Assembly: GCA_014650415.1 (NCBI GenBank)
Contig: BMUX01000013.1
Location: 62,001-126,000, forward strand
DNA: 64,000 nucleotides
Source: Streptomyces spiroverticillatus
GTDB lineage: Bacteria; Actinomycetota; Actinomycetes; Streptomycetales; Streptomycetaceae
Reading direction: 5' to 3'
Shown: positions 57,500 to 64,000 of the stretch, piece by piece
How positions within the stretch are numbered: the stretch's first letter is position 1
How the letters are laid out: each line of letters starts with the position of its first letter
Made by a program: the position numbers and the translations under genes
Notes under the pieces: generated by a model
The model's input: only the letters and a program-made list of their open reading frames with translations
The model's database searches: none
Told to the model about the DNA's origin: nothing

Positions 57500-58657
57500 A
57501 TGCTTGATCGTGTCACCGCCCCGACCCCCTTCGGACGGCTCGCGGAACAGGCCGCGCAACGGGAGCGCGCCGGGCTCGTGCGGACCCTGCGGCCGCGCGC
57601 CGCCGACAGCCCCCTGCTGGATCTCGCGAGCAACGACTACCTCGGGCTGACCCGCCACCCGGAGGTCACCGAGGCCGCCGCCGAGGCCGCCCGCTGCTGG
57701 GGTGCCGGGGCCACCGGCTCCCGGCTCGTCACCGGAAGCACCGAGCTGCACGCCGAACTGGAGCGGGAACTGGCCGAGTTCACCGGTTTCGAGGCCGCGC
57801 TGGTGCTCTCCTCCGGGTACGCGGCCAACCTCGCGGCGCTCACCGCGCTGACCGCGCGCGGCTCCCTGATCGTCTCGGACGCGGGCAACCACGCCTCCAT
57901 CGTGGACGGTTGCCGCCTCTCGCGTGCGGAGACCGCCGTCGCCGCGCACACCGACCCGGCCGCCGTGCGCAAGTGTCTCGACGGGCACGCGGGGGAGGCC
58001 CTGGTGGTCAGCGACTCCGTCTTCTCGGTGGACGGTGACGCGGCACCACTCGCCGAACTCGCTTCAGTGGTAAGGGAGTTCGGGGCCGGTCTTGTCGTCG
58101 ACGACGCGCACGGGCTCGGTGTGCTCGGCGAGGGCGGGCGCGGCGCCCTGCACGCGGCGGGGCTGGCGGGCGCCGCGGACGTCGTCGCCACCGTCACCCT
58201 CTCCAAGTCGCTGGGCAGCCAGGGCGGCGCGGTGCTCGGGCCCGCGCACGTCATCGACCATCTGGTGAACGCCGCCCGCACTTTCATCTTCGACACCGGG
58301 CTCGCCCCGGCCGCCGTCGGCGGGGCGCTCGCCGCGCTGCGGCTGCTGCGCCGGGAGCCCGGCCGGGCCCTGCGGGCGCGCGAGGTCGCGAGCACCCTGC
58401 ACGGGCGGCTGACCGGCGCCGGTCTGGTCGCCGCGGTGCCGGACGCGGCCGTGGTCTCCGTACAGGCGCCGACTGCTCAGGCGGCACTGCGGTGGGCCGC
58501 CGACTGCCGGGCGGCGGGGCTCGGGGTGGGGTGCTTCCGGCCGCCGTCCGTGCCGGACGGGATCTCCCGGTTGCGGCTGACCGCGCGGGCCGACCTGGAC
58601 GGGACACAGATCGCGGGTGCGGTGGACGCCATCGTCCGTACCGCACCCGCGTGTTGA
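57500..58657 (+). CDS. bioF: 8-amino-7-oxononanoate synthase
   Basis: The 385-aa PLP enzyme condenses pimeloyl thioester with alanine to give KAPA. Key segments are LDLASNDYLGLTRHPEV, GATGSRLVTGSTELHAELE, VLSSGYAANLAAL, SDAGNHASIVDGCRLSRAE, VVDDAHGLGVLGEGGRG and TLSKSLGSQGGAV with the PLP lysine. ATG 57500 has GGAGGG 6 nt upstream. It is divergent from bioBA. With bioD and bioA this window holds the late biotin pathway; genes for pimelate supply (bioC, bioH or bioI/W) are not seen here. Confidence 0.92.
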   Translation: MLDRVTAPTPFGRLAEQAAQRERAGLVRTLRPRAADSPLLDLASNDYLGLTRHPEVTEAAAEAARCWGAGATGSRLVTGSTELHAELERELAEFTGFEAALVLSSGYAANLAALTALTARGSLIVSDAGNHASIVDGCRLSRAETAVAAHTDPAAVRKCLDGHAGEALVVSDSVFSVDGDAAPLAELASVVREFGAGLVVDDAHGLGVLGEGGRGALHAAGLAGAADVVATVTLSKSLGSQGGAVLGPAHVIDHLVNAARTFIFDTGLAPAAVGGALAALRLLRREPGRALRAREVASTLHGRLTGAGLVAAVPDAAVVSVQAPTAQAALRWAADCRAAGLGVGCFRPPSVPDGISRLRLTARADLDGTQIAGAVDAIVRTAPAC

Positions 58658-58675
58658 GGGTCCGTCAGGTGTGCG

Positions 58676-58900
58676 TCAAAGTGCCTCTTCTCGCACGGCG
58701 CCGACGAAGCTCCGCCATGCGTGCGGGGTGAAGAGGAGGGCGGGCAGCATCACGCGCTTGGAGTCCCGGACGGCTTGCAGGCCGCCGGGGGCCGAAGCGG
58801 TTTCCACGCAGTTGTTCATGCCGGTGCTGCGACTGCTGCGACGCCACGCTGCGTCGGGCAGAAGCGAGCTGGAAGGTATGACTCCGAGATGTGGGGACAT
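58676..58900 (-). CDS. DUF397 domain protein, WhiJ-cluster partner
   Basis: The 74-aa protein is a DUF397 protein. WRRSSRSTGMNNCVETA is the family start, AVRDSKR is the middle, and FTPHAWRSFVGAVRE is the end. DUF397 proteins nearly always accompany XRE-DUF5753 regulators, as here (39 bp downstream of the regulator stop). Genetic work on the whiJ locus of S. coelicolor suggests such small proteins work with, or counter, their regulator during development. The ATG at 58900 has GGGAG 6 nt upstream. Confidence 0.88.
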   Translation of the reverse strand: MSPHLGVIPSSSLLPDAAWRRSSRSTGMNNCVETASAPGGLQAVRDSKRVMLPALLFTPHAWRSFVGAVREEAL

Positions 58901-58939
58901 GGTGTCTCCCTGCGCGTCGTCACCGGTACGGGGAAGTGG

Positions 58940-59797
58940 TCAGGCGCCGCTTTCGATGTCGTCGATCAGGTGCAGCGACTCCTGCGGGGACAGTGCCTGT
59001 TCCTGGATCTTGCGGAATGCCGCGGAGTATTCCGCAAGGTCTTCTTTCCGTTCCAGGGAGAGGCTACTCGCCAAGTGGTCGATAACAACCACATCCAGAT
59101 CGGCAATGGCCGGAAAGGAGAAGATAACGAAAGCACCGGTGAGACCCGTATGCGCTCCCGACGCAAAGGGGAGCACCTGTAACCGGACGTGCGGCAATTC
59201 CATTGCCTCCCGCACATGCCGGATCTGTTCCTTCATGACGCGTCCGCCGCCCACCTGCCTGCGCAGTACCGCTTCGTCCAGCACCGCGCTCAGTACCAAC
59301 GGGTCCTGCGAACGCAGCACTTCCTGTCGTGCCAGTCGCACTTCCACCAAGGTGTCGATCTTCTTCGCCGACAGTTTCGGCAGCATCGCCCGCGTCACCT
59401 CGCGCGCGTACTCCGGAGTCTGGAGCAGACCCGGCACCACCGAGGTCTCCAGTGTGCGGGCCGAACAGGCGGAGGACTCCAGCGAGATGAAGTCCCGGTA
59501 CTGGCTGGGCAGCAGCCCCCGATAGGCGTGCCACCACTGCGTCCCCGACTCGCCCGCCGTCTGCGCCAACGCCTCCAGCAAAAGCCGCAGTTGGGGATCC
59601 TGGAGGTCGTACACCTCCAGCAGCCGGGCCACGTCCTCGGGCTTCACGCCGCTGCGGCCCGTCTCGATCCGGCTCACCTTCGACTGGTGCCAGCCGACGA
59701 GGCGCGCGGCCTCCGGGCTCGTGAGCCCCGCCCTGTCGCGCAGTCTGCGCAGTTCCTCACCCAACTTGCGGCGGCGTACCGCGGGACCGTGGCGCAT
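58940..59797 (-). CDS. WhiJ-like XRE regulator with DUF5753
   Basis: The 285-aa protein has an N-terminal XRE helix-turn-helix (about residues 10-65; LGEELRRLRDRAGLTSPEAARLVGWHQSKVSRIETGRSGVKPEDVARLL) and a DUF5753 domain (about 95-275; LESSACSARTLETSVVPGLLQTPEYARE and later LEYSAAFRK-type end). This is the WhiJ architecture tied to Streptomyces development. Codon 206 is TTA (59182-59180), read by the bldA tRNA, so translation may depend on bldA and be limited to late growth. ATG 59797 has AAGGAG 6 nt upstream. The DUF397 gene follows, and an RsbW-like gene is divergent. Confidence 0.88.
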   Translation of the reverse strand: MRHGPAVRRRKLGEELRRLRDRAGLTSPEAARLVGWHQSKVSRIETGRSGVKPEDVARLLEVYDLQDPQLRLLLEALAQTAGESGTQWWHAYRGLLPSQYRDFISLESSACSARTLETSVVPGLLQTPEYAREVTRAMLPKLSAKKIDTLVEVRLARQEVLRSQDPLVLSAVLDEAVLRRQVGGGRVMKEQIRHVREAMELPHVRLQVLPFASGAHTGLTGAFVIFSFPAIADLDVVVIDHLASSLSLERKEDLAEYSAAFRKIQEQALSPQESLHLIDDIESGA

Positions 59798-60034
59798 TCC
59801 CGACTCCTTCCGGTGTTGCATCCCATCCCCGCCGGAAGTCAGTCTGCGGTCACATACGGTCTTGCGTCGCAGAGTTCACTACTTTGAGTGGCAGATATAT
59901 GTATGTCTGGGAGGAACACCGCACGTGCACGCACCATGAGTGACACTCTGGCGCGGAACAACTCCGGGGCCGCCCCCGCACAGATCCGCGTACGACTTAG
60001 AGTCCGGCCCCGGTGGGAAAGGGACAGCGTCGCC

Positions 60035-60466
60035 ATGGCAGACCACCAGGAAGTATCCGTCACCCTGCCGAGCGAACCCGCCTCGGTGTCCACGGCCCGG
60101 AAATACGTCGCCGAAGTCCTCGCCGAATGGGGCCTGTCGGCGGATTCCGACTCCGCCGACACCGTCCGGCTGATCGTCTCGGAACTGGCGACCAATGCCG
60201 TGCAGCACACCTTCGGCCAGTCGCCCACCTTCACGGTGGACGTGCAACTGGAGCGGGACGAGCGACTGCGCATCGGGGTAACCGACAGCCATCCGCGCTG
60301 GCCCCAACGGCTGCCCGCCGCCGTGCAGCAGGACAACGGCCGGGGCATGGTCATCATCCGCTCGCTCGTCGCCGAGTGCGGCGGGCGGCTCTCGGTCACC
60401 CCCACCGCCGAGGGCGGCAAGACGGTGTGGATCGCGCTGCCGTGGACCGTGCCCGTACAGAGCTGA
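60035..60466 (+). CDS. RsbW/AbaA-type ATP-binding protein (HATPase_c_2)
   Basis: The 143-aa protein is a small HATPase_c_2 domain like RsbW anti-sigma factors. VTLPSEPASVSTARKYVAEVL opens it, the N-box is ELATNAVQHTFG, and the G boxes are VTDSHPRWP, DNGRGMVIIRSLV and GGKTVWIALP. Length is typical. In Streptomyces many such proteins pair with WhiJ-type regulators and DUF397 proteins (the AbaA/WhiJ cluster type). ATG 60035 is chosen because AAAGGGA lies 10 nt upstream and it gives the usual length; longer readings would add an unusual basic extension. It is divergent from the XRE gene by about 240 bp. Confidence 0.8.
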   Translation: MADHQEVSVTLPSEPASVSTARKYVAEVLAEWGLSADSDSADTVRLIVSELATNAVQHTFGQSPTFTVDVQLERDERLRIGVTDSHPRWPQRLPAAVQQDNGRGMVIIRSLVAECGGRLSVTPTAEGGKTVWIALPWTVPVQS

Positions 60467-60524
60467 CTTCTCCTGTACGCCGATGTACGCCTATCAGTTG
60501 TACGCGGACCAGCGGCCGGACAGG

Positions 60525-60563
60525 CGGCGGCGCGTCGGGGATGGTGCCCCCGACGCGCCGCCG
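60525..60563. terminator. Perfect 16-bp bidirectional terminator hairpin
   Basis: CGGCGGCGCGTCGGGG (60525-60540) pairs exactly with CCCCGACGCGCCGCCG (60548-60563) around a 7-nt loop, between the convergent ATP-binding and NlpC/P60 genes. Confidence 0.85.
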
Positions 60564-60599
60564 TGCAGGGCGAGTTGGCCTGCCCGAGGAGCAGGTCCG

Positions 60600-61289
60600 T
60601 CACTTCACCCGGCCGTACCAGACGCTCTTCGACCAGATCCGCTCCAGCCGCACCACCGTGCCGCGCCGGGGCGAGTGCCAGATCTTGTTCGACCCGGCGT
60701 AGATGCCGACGTGGTAGACGCTGCGTCCCCGGTGGAAGAAGACCAGGTCACCGCGCTGGCGCTGGGACGCGGAGATGTGCCGGGTCTTGTTGTACTGAGA
60801 CTGCGCCGTGCGCGGCAGGGTCTTCCCGGCCCGCTTGAACGAGTACAGCGTCAGTCCTGAGCAGTCGAACCGGTACGGGCCGGTGGCGCCGAACTTGTAG
60901 GGGGCGCCGCGCTTGGAGGCGGCGATGTTGAGGGCCTTCGTCGCGAGCGTCGCGGCCTCGGCCTCCGCGCTCGCCCCGGGTACCACCAGACCGGCACCGA
61001 CCACCGCGAAGGTGAGCGTGGCGGCGGTGGAGGCCCTGGCGAGCAGGGAGGGGCCGTAGCGCGCGGGACGGGTGGCGTTCTTCGGGGGCCGGGGGTCGGG
61101 CGCGGTCTTCGTCGCCAGGCGCCCGGGGGGCGGGCCGGTGAGCGGGCCGGCGGGCGGGCCGACCGGGGGCCGGCGGTCCTCCGGCAGGCTGTTGTGTGCC
61201 CGGTGGCTGTTCTCCGGGCGGTGTGTCCCCGGGCCGTTCTTCGCCGGGTCGTCGTTCCCCAAAGTGTGGCAGTTGACGTGCGCAGGCAT
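60600..61289 (-). CDS. NlpC/P60 family cell-wall hydrolase
   Basis: The 229-aa protein has a long Pro/Arg-rich N-terminal stretch (about 75 residues), a hydrophobic export segment (ASTAATLTFAVVGAGLVVPGASA), a short linker and an NlpC/P60 domain (about 120-225). The catalytic residues are Cys143 in FDCSGLTLY, His193 in VYHVGIYAG and His205 in WHSPRRG. It should cut peptidoglycan stem peptides (gamma-D-Glu/diamino-acid bond) outside the cell. ATG 61289 has AAGGG 7 nt upstream. A long non-coding leader (61290-61656) precedes it and may hold a regulatory RNA, as is known for other Streptomyces cell-wall hydrolases. Confidence 0.8.
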   Translation of the reverse strand: MPAHVNCHTLGNDDPAKNGPGTHRPENSHRAHNSLPEDRRPPVGPPAGPLTGPPPGRLATKTAPDPRPPKNATRPARYGPSLLARASTAATLTFAVVGAGLVVPGASAEAEAATLATKALNIAASKRGAPYKFGATGPYRFDCSGLTLYSFKRAGKTLPRTAQSQYNKTRHISASQRQRGDLVFFHRGRSVYHVGIYAGSNKIWHSPRRGTVVRLERIWSKSVWYGRVK

Positions 61290-61656
61290 GCGCAACCCTT
61301 CGTCGACCAGACGTCCCGGCCGGCGCCCGTACTCGTGCGGCGCCCGCCAGGACCGCCCCGCCAGGACGGCGGGGGCTTGTCGTCCCACGGATCTTGACCC
61401 GGTCGACGTCCGGTTTCCGAGCGGAAGCAGGGGTTTGTGAGGCTCCTCACCACTCGGCCGTTCGGGTGGACAAGCGCCGCACCGATCTTGCGCGTCGGGA
61501 CCCGAGGAGGCCCGCACCAGCGCCGGAGCAGCTCATTCCGTCCCGGGGTCGGCTGAATGGCGCAACTCGATCAGTACCGCTTCCGTAGACACGGATGGGC
61601 CGAACGGGGGAGGTGGCCTGGTACCGCTGCGCTCCCCTCCGCGCGCTCGCGAGTGA
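61290..61656 (-). other. Long leader of the NlpC/P60 gene, possible structured RNA
   Basis: These 367 bases hold no gene. On the minus strand they contain several stems, including GTGAGG-AG-CCTCAC (61437-61450) and CCAC/GTGG arms around CCGAACGGCCGA. Streptomyces cell-wall hydrolase genes often have c-di-AMP (ydaO-type) riboswitches in such leaders, but the hallmark sequences I would need are not clear. Confidence 0.3.
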
Positions 61657-61965
61657 TCAACTCACGTGCTCCGGTGGCACGGTGAGCCGTTTCGCCCGCC
61701 TTTCTCCGTCCAGGACGCGCAGCGCCCGCCCCAGCGTCACCGGGTGCAGTCCGCTCTCCCCCCTGTCATGCATCAGGGTGAGTGCCTCGCGCAGTGCGGC
61801 GGCCCTCCCGACGAGGGCCTGTGCGGCGCGCAGCGCGCCGTAAGTGTCGGTCGAGCGGGCCGGGTTGATGCGGCCGAGCAGGTCGACCACCTCCAGGTAG
61901 GTGTCCACGACCTCGCACTCGGCGCGGGTCAGTGCGGGCAGTGGCGGCAGTTCGGGCGGCAGCAT
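61657..61965 (-). CDS. Small helical protein downstream of the ClpP-like gene, unknown function
   Basis: The 102-aa protein appears all-helical, with no signal peptide. Its Pro-rich start (MLPPELPPLPALT) leads into a helix (AECEVVDTYLEVVDLLGRIN), and later segments are Ala/Leu/Arg-rich (GALRAAQALVGRAAALREALTLMHD, PVTLGRALRVLDGERRAKRL). I do not recognise a family. It starts 7 bp after the ClpP-like stop and is almost certainly in the same operon. A role as a partner or adaptor of the ClpP-like protein is only a guess from position. Confidence 0.6.
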   Translation of the reverse strand: MLPPELPPLPALTRAECEVVDTYLEVVDLLGRINPARSTDTYGALRAAQALVGRAAALREALTLMHDRGESGLHPVTLGRALRVLDGERRAKRLTVPPEHVS

Positions 61966-61972
61966 GCCCCGC

Positions 61973-62620
61973 TCACCGTTCCGTGACGGACATCGCGGCC
62001 CGGCGGCTCGCGATGATCCGGTCGACCAGGCCGTACTCCTGCGCCGCCGTCGCGTCGAGCACCTTCGTACGGTCGAAGTCGGTCTCGACCTGCTCTGCGG
62101 TGCGTCCCGTGTGCCGGGCCAGCAGCCCGGCGGTCATCGCCCGCAGCCGCACCAGCTCCGCCGCGTGGATCTCCAGGTCGGAGGGCTGTCCCTGGGCGGG
62201 CTCGTCCAGCGCGGGCTGGCTGAGTGTGATGCGCGCCCCGGGCAGGGCGCACCGCTTGCCGGGCGTGCCCGCCGCGAGCAGCACGGCCGCCGCGTCCAGC
62301 GCCTGCCCCAGACAGATCGTCTCGACGTCGCAGGTCACGAACTGGATCGTGTCGTAGATCGCGGACATCGCGGTGTACGAGCCGCCGGGGGAGTTGATGT
62401 AGAGCGAGATGTCCCGGTCCGGGGCGTCGTGCTCCAGATACATGAACTGGGCGGCGAGGTCGTTGGCCGCGGCGTCGTCCACGGGCGTGCCCAGGAAGAC
62501 GATCCGCTCGCCGAGCATCTTCGAGTACGGGTCGAGGGTCCGGGTTCCGGTGCTGGTGCGCTCGGTGAAGGACGGCAGGACGTAGCGGGCGGACGGCGGG
62601 GTCGGGAGGAAACCGTTCAT
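61973..62620 (-). CDS. ClpP-like protein lacking the catalytic triad
   Basis: The 215-aa protein is a clear ClpP homologue by fold and motifs (ERIVFLGTPVDDAAANDLAAQFMYLE, ISLYINSPGGSYTAMSAIYDTIQFV, LEIHAAELVRLRAMTAGLLARHTG, AAQEYGLVDRIIASR). By alignment to E. coli ClpP the nucleophile position is Asp109 (GQALDAA instead of GQAASMG), the His position is Ser134 (TLSQP instead of MIHQP) and the Asp position appears to be Thr185. It is therefore most likely proteolytically dead, perhaps a regulatory ring subunit as in mixed ClpP complexes. A small protein gene follows, and an orphan Phd antitoxin is divergent. Confidence 0.8.
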   Translation of the reverse strand: MNGFLPTPPSARYVLPSFTERTSTGTRTLDPYSKMLGERIVFLGTPVDDAAANDLAAQFMYLEHDAPDRDISLYINSPGGSYTAMSAIYDTIQFVTCDVETICLGQALDAAAVLLAAGTPGKRCALPGARITLSQPALDEPAQGQPSDLEIHAAELVRLRAMTAGLLARHTGRTAEQVETDFDRTKVLDATAAQEYGLVDRIIASRRAAMSVTER

Positions 62621-62672
62621 GGCGCGCTCTCTTTCGGCTGAAGTGCGGCGTGCGCCTGTCTCCGTAAAAAAT

Positions 62673-62694
62673 GTACAGGACGTACGTTCAGTAC
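62673..62694. promoter_or_regulatory. Three GTAC words at 9-bp spacing in a divergent promoter
   Basis: GTAC occurs at 62673-62676, 62682-62685 and 62691-62694, exactly 9 bp apart, with the perfect palindrome ACGTACGT (62680-62687) at the centre. The array lies between the divergent ClpP-like and Phd-type genes and overlaps the Phd -10, so it is a good candidate for the autoregulatory operator of the antitoxin. Confidence 0.5.
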
Positions 62695-62697
62695 GAT
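62692..62697 (+). promoter_or_regulatory. -10 box TACGAT of the antitoxin gene, leaderless
   Basis: TACGAT ends 7 nt before the ATG at 62705, and the last GTAC of the array overlaps it. Confidence 0.5.
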
Positions 62698-62704
62698 GGG
62701 GAGC

Positions 62705-62986
62705 ATGACCCACGAGATTCCGGTGACGCAAGCCCGGGCCGAGCTCGCCGACCTGATCAACCGCGTCGTATACGGCGGGGAGCGGGTGGTCGTGACGCGC
62801 CACGGGAAGCCGCTCGTCGCCCTCGTATCCGCCGCTGACCTGGAGCGACTGGAGAACGAAGCGGAACCCGCGGCGGAGGAGCAGGTGATCAGCTCGGTTT
62901 CGTCGCTGGGCACCTCGCTGTCCGCTCCCGGCGAACGCCGGCGCTTCGGCATCGCGGCCGAACACCGGGGCGAGGAGCCGCGCTGA
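62705..62986 (+). CDS. Phd/YefM-family antitoxin, orphan
   Basis: The 93-aa protein has the Phd/YefM DNA-binding fold (IPVTQARAELADLINRVVYGGERVVVTRHGKPLVALVSAADLERLE, about residues 4-50) and a variable, probably disordered C-terminal half of the kind that neutralises a toxin. No toxin gene (Doc, RelE/YoeB or PIN) lies within 600 bp on either side: downstream is the urease operon and upstream is the divergent ClpP-like gene. The start at ATG 62705 follows a -10 box by 7 nt. It may act as a plain repressor of itself and of the ClpP-like operon. Confidence 0.8.
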   Translation: MTHEIPVTQARAELADLINRVVYGGERVVVTRHGKPLVALVSAADLERLENEAEPAAEEQVISSVSSLGTSLSAPGERRRFGIAAEHRGEEPR

Positions 62987-63090
62987 GCGGACGGCCCCAC
63001 TTGATCATGGGCTGGCAAAGCGTCAGTTAACGCGTTGGAAAAACTCGGGCTCTAACGTGCAATTCCTGGCCGGGTGGCCGGGATTGACGC

Positions 63091-63107
63091 CTCAACGAAG
63101 TGTTGAA
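63091..63107. promoter_or_regulatory. Inverted repeat upstream of ureA
   Basis: CTCAAC-GAAGT-GTTGAAG contains perfect TCAAC/GTTGA arms about 105 bp upstream of ureA and 7 bp upstream of a TATGGT box (63114-63119). It is a candidate operator in the urease control region (62987-63210). Confidence 0.35.
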
Positions 63108-63210
63108 GTCGGATATGGTCCCGCTGCGCCGAGGCGGGTGCCCTTTACACCTTTCTGGTACCTCCGCCCCGTACATGCGCAGGGTGTTTGACAACCAGGA
63201 GGTGGGAAGC

Positions 63211-63513
63211 GTGCAGCTGTCCCCGCACGAGCAGGAACGCCTGCTCATCCATGTGGCCGCCGACGTGGCCGAGAAGCGGAGGGCGCGCGGGGTGAAGCTC
63301 AATCACCCCGAGGCCGTCGCTCTCATCACCTCGCACATCCTCGAAGGCGCCCGCGACGGCCACACCGTCGCCCAGCTGATGTCCTCCGGGCGCAAGGTGC
63401 TGCACCGCGACGAAGTCATGGACGGCATCCCGGAGATGATCCACGACGTGCAGGTCGAGGCCACCTTCCCGGACGGCACCAAGCTCGTCACCGTGCACGA
63501 GCCGATCCAGTGA
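63211..63513 (+). CDS. ureA: Urease gamma subunit
   Basis: The 100-aa protein is the gamma subunit of nickel urease, which hydrolyses urea to ammonia and carbamate. LSPHEQERLLIHVAADVAEKRRARGVKLNHPEAVALITSHILEGARDG is highly characteristic. GTG 63211 has AGGAGGT 6 nt upstream. The stop overlaps the ureB start (GTGA). Confidence 0.93.
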   Translation: MQLSPHEQERLLIHVAADVAEKRRARGVKLNHPEAVALITSHILEGARDGHTVAQLMSSGRKVLHRDEVMDGIPEMIHDVQVEATFPDGTKLVTVHEPIQ

Positions 63514-63842
63514 CCCCCGCGCCGAAGCCGGTCGTCCCCGGCGAGATCCTCTACGCCGACGAGCCCGTCCTCTTCAACGAGGGCCGCCCCGTCACCCGCC
63601 TCACCGTCCTCAACGCGGCCGACCGGCCCGTCCAGGTCGGCTCCCACTACCACTTCGCCGAGGCCAACCCGGGCCTCGACTTCGACCGCGCCGCCGCCCG
63701 CGGACAGCGGCTGAACATCGCCGCCGGGACGGCCGTGCGCTTCGAGCCCGGCGTCCCCGTCGACGTGGAACTCGTACCCCTGGGCGGCCGGCGGGTCGTC
63801 GCCGGACTGCGCGGGGAGATCGGCGGTGCCCTCGATGTCTGA
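63510..63842 (+). CDS. ureB: Urease beta subunit
   Basis: The 110-aa protein is the beta subunit of nickel urease. PGEILYADEPVLFNEGRPVTRLTVLNAADRPVQVGSHYHFAEANPGLDFDR is typical, and RLNIAAGTAVRFEPG follows. The GTG start overlaps the ureA stop by 4 bp, and its own stop overlaps the ureC start by 8 bp, so the three are translationally coupled. Confidence 0.93.
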   Translation: MTPAPKPVVPGEILYADEPVLFNEGRPVTRLTVLNAADRPVQVGSHYHFAEANPGLDFDRAAARGQRLNIAAGTAVRFEPGVPVDVELVPLGGRRVVAGLRGEIGGALDV

Positions 63843-64000
63843 CCGTACGCACTCGGGGTCCACGCACCCCGGGATCTCCCGCGCCGTCTACGCCGACCTG
63901 TTCGGCCCCACCACCGGCGACCGCATCCGCCTCGCCGACACCGATCTGCTCATCGAGATCGAGGAGGACCGCTCCGGCGGGCCCGGACTCGCCGGCGACG
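63835..64000 (+). CDS. ureC: Urease alpha subunit, 5' part
   Basis: Only the first 55 codons are in the window. ISRAVYADLFGPTTGDRIRLADTDLLIEIEEDRSGGPG matches the conserved N-terminus of the catalytic, nickel-binding alpha subunit. The gene runs off the right edge. ATG 63835 overlaps the end of ureB. Confidence 0.93.
   Translation, partial: MSDRTHSGSTHPGISRAVYADLFGPTTGDRIRLADTDLLIEIEEDRSGGPGLAGD

Noticed and set aside
62987..63210. A toxin gene next to the Phd-like antitoxin
   Set aside because: No open frame with toxin features lies between the antitoxin and ureA or on the other side, so I treat the antitoxin as orphan.

Overview
The window is chromosomal DNA from a Streptomyces (or very close relative). 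GC is very high, with codons ending almost always in G or C. GTG and TTG starts are frequent, and many genes appear to give leaderless mRNAs. WhiJ-type (XRE-DUF5753 plus DUF397) genes, an ECF41 sigma factor and actinobacterial lipoproteins are present, and I noticed only one TTA codon in a confident gene. From memory, purB - biotin genes - WhiJ-like genes - urease resembles one arm of the S. coelicolor chromosome; I could not check this. I see no rRNA, tRNA, CRISPR array, insertion sequence or prophage.

Layout. 0.4-6.2 kb: unknown protein, spermidine-synthase-like protein, Pro-rich membrane protein, thioesterase, secreted carboxylesterase and DedA protein. 6.2-6.7 kb: a nested inverted-repeat element. 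6.7-16.2 kb: a sugar-polymer utilisation locus with a Gfo/Idh/MocA oxidoreductase, a GntR-LacI hybrid repressor, a lipoprotein binding protein, two permeases and a large secreted heparinase-II/III-like enzyme. No ABC ATPase is encoded, so a shared MsiK-type ATPase is likely. 16.3-27.3 kb: gamma carbonic anhydrase, a tiny secreted His-rich protein, an acetyltransferase, an XRE-cupin regulator, a two-component system, an AraC regulator fused in frame to a CoA-binding domain, an MFS exporter and an NmrA-like protein. 27.3-32.3 kb: YigZ and SbcD-SbcC, with a 21-codon mini-ORF wedged between sbcD and sbcC. 32.3-45.7 kb: two Lrp/AsnC regulators (next to a rhodanese and a cystathionine/methionine gamma-lyase-like enzyme), an SDR, an ATP-grasp protein, a DUF885 peptidase, a membrane-anchored ACT-GNAT protein, a small regulator/membrane pair, an alpha/beta hydrolase, SigJ/ECF41, a GntR regulator behind a DasR-like operator, and a ROK regulator. 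45.7-51 kb: mug, purB, a GDSL hydrolase and two CNNM/CBS transporters. 51-58.7 kb: GNAT, a luciferase-like oxidoreductase, a methyltransferase, a VOC protein and biotin synthesis genes (bioD, bioA, bioB with divergent bioF). 58.7-61.3 kb: DUF397, a WhiJ-like XRE protein, an RsbW-like ATPase and an NlpC/P60 hydrolase. 61.6-64 kb: a ClpP paralogue that has lost its catalytic triad with a small partner, a divergent orphan Phd/YefM antitoxin, and the start of ureABC.

Main points of interest: (i) the ClpP pseudo-protease / orphan antitoxin locus with a three-fold GTAC array in the shared promoter; (ii) the TTA-containing WhiJ-like regulator cluster; (iii) the sbcD-miniORF-sbcC junction; (iv) the AraC-CoA-binding fusion; (v) the membrane-tethered ACT-GNAT protein; (vi) two families of dispersed intergenic repeats. 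I found no clear phage-defence, secondary-metabolite or CRISPR system.
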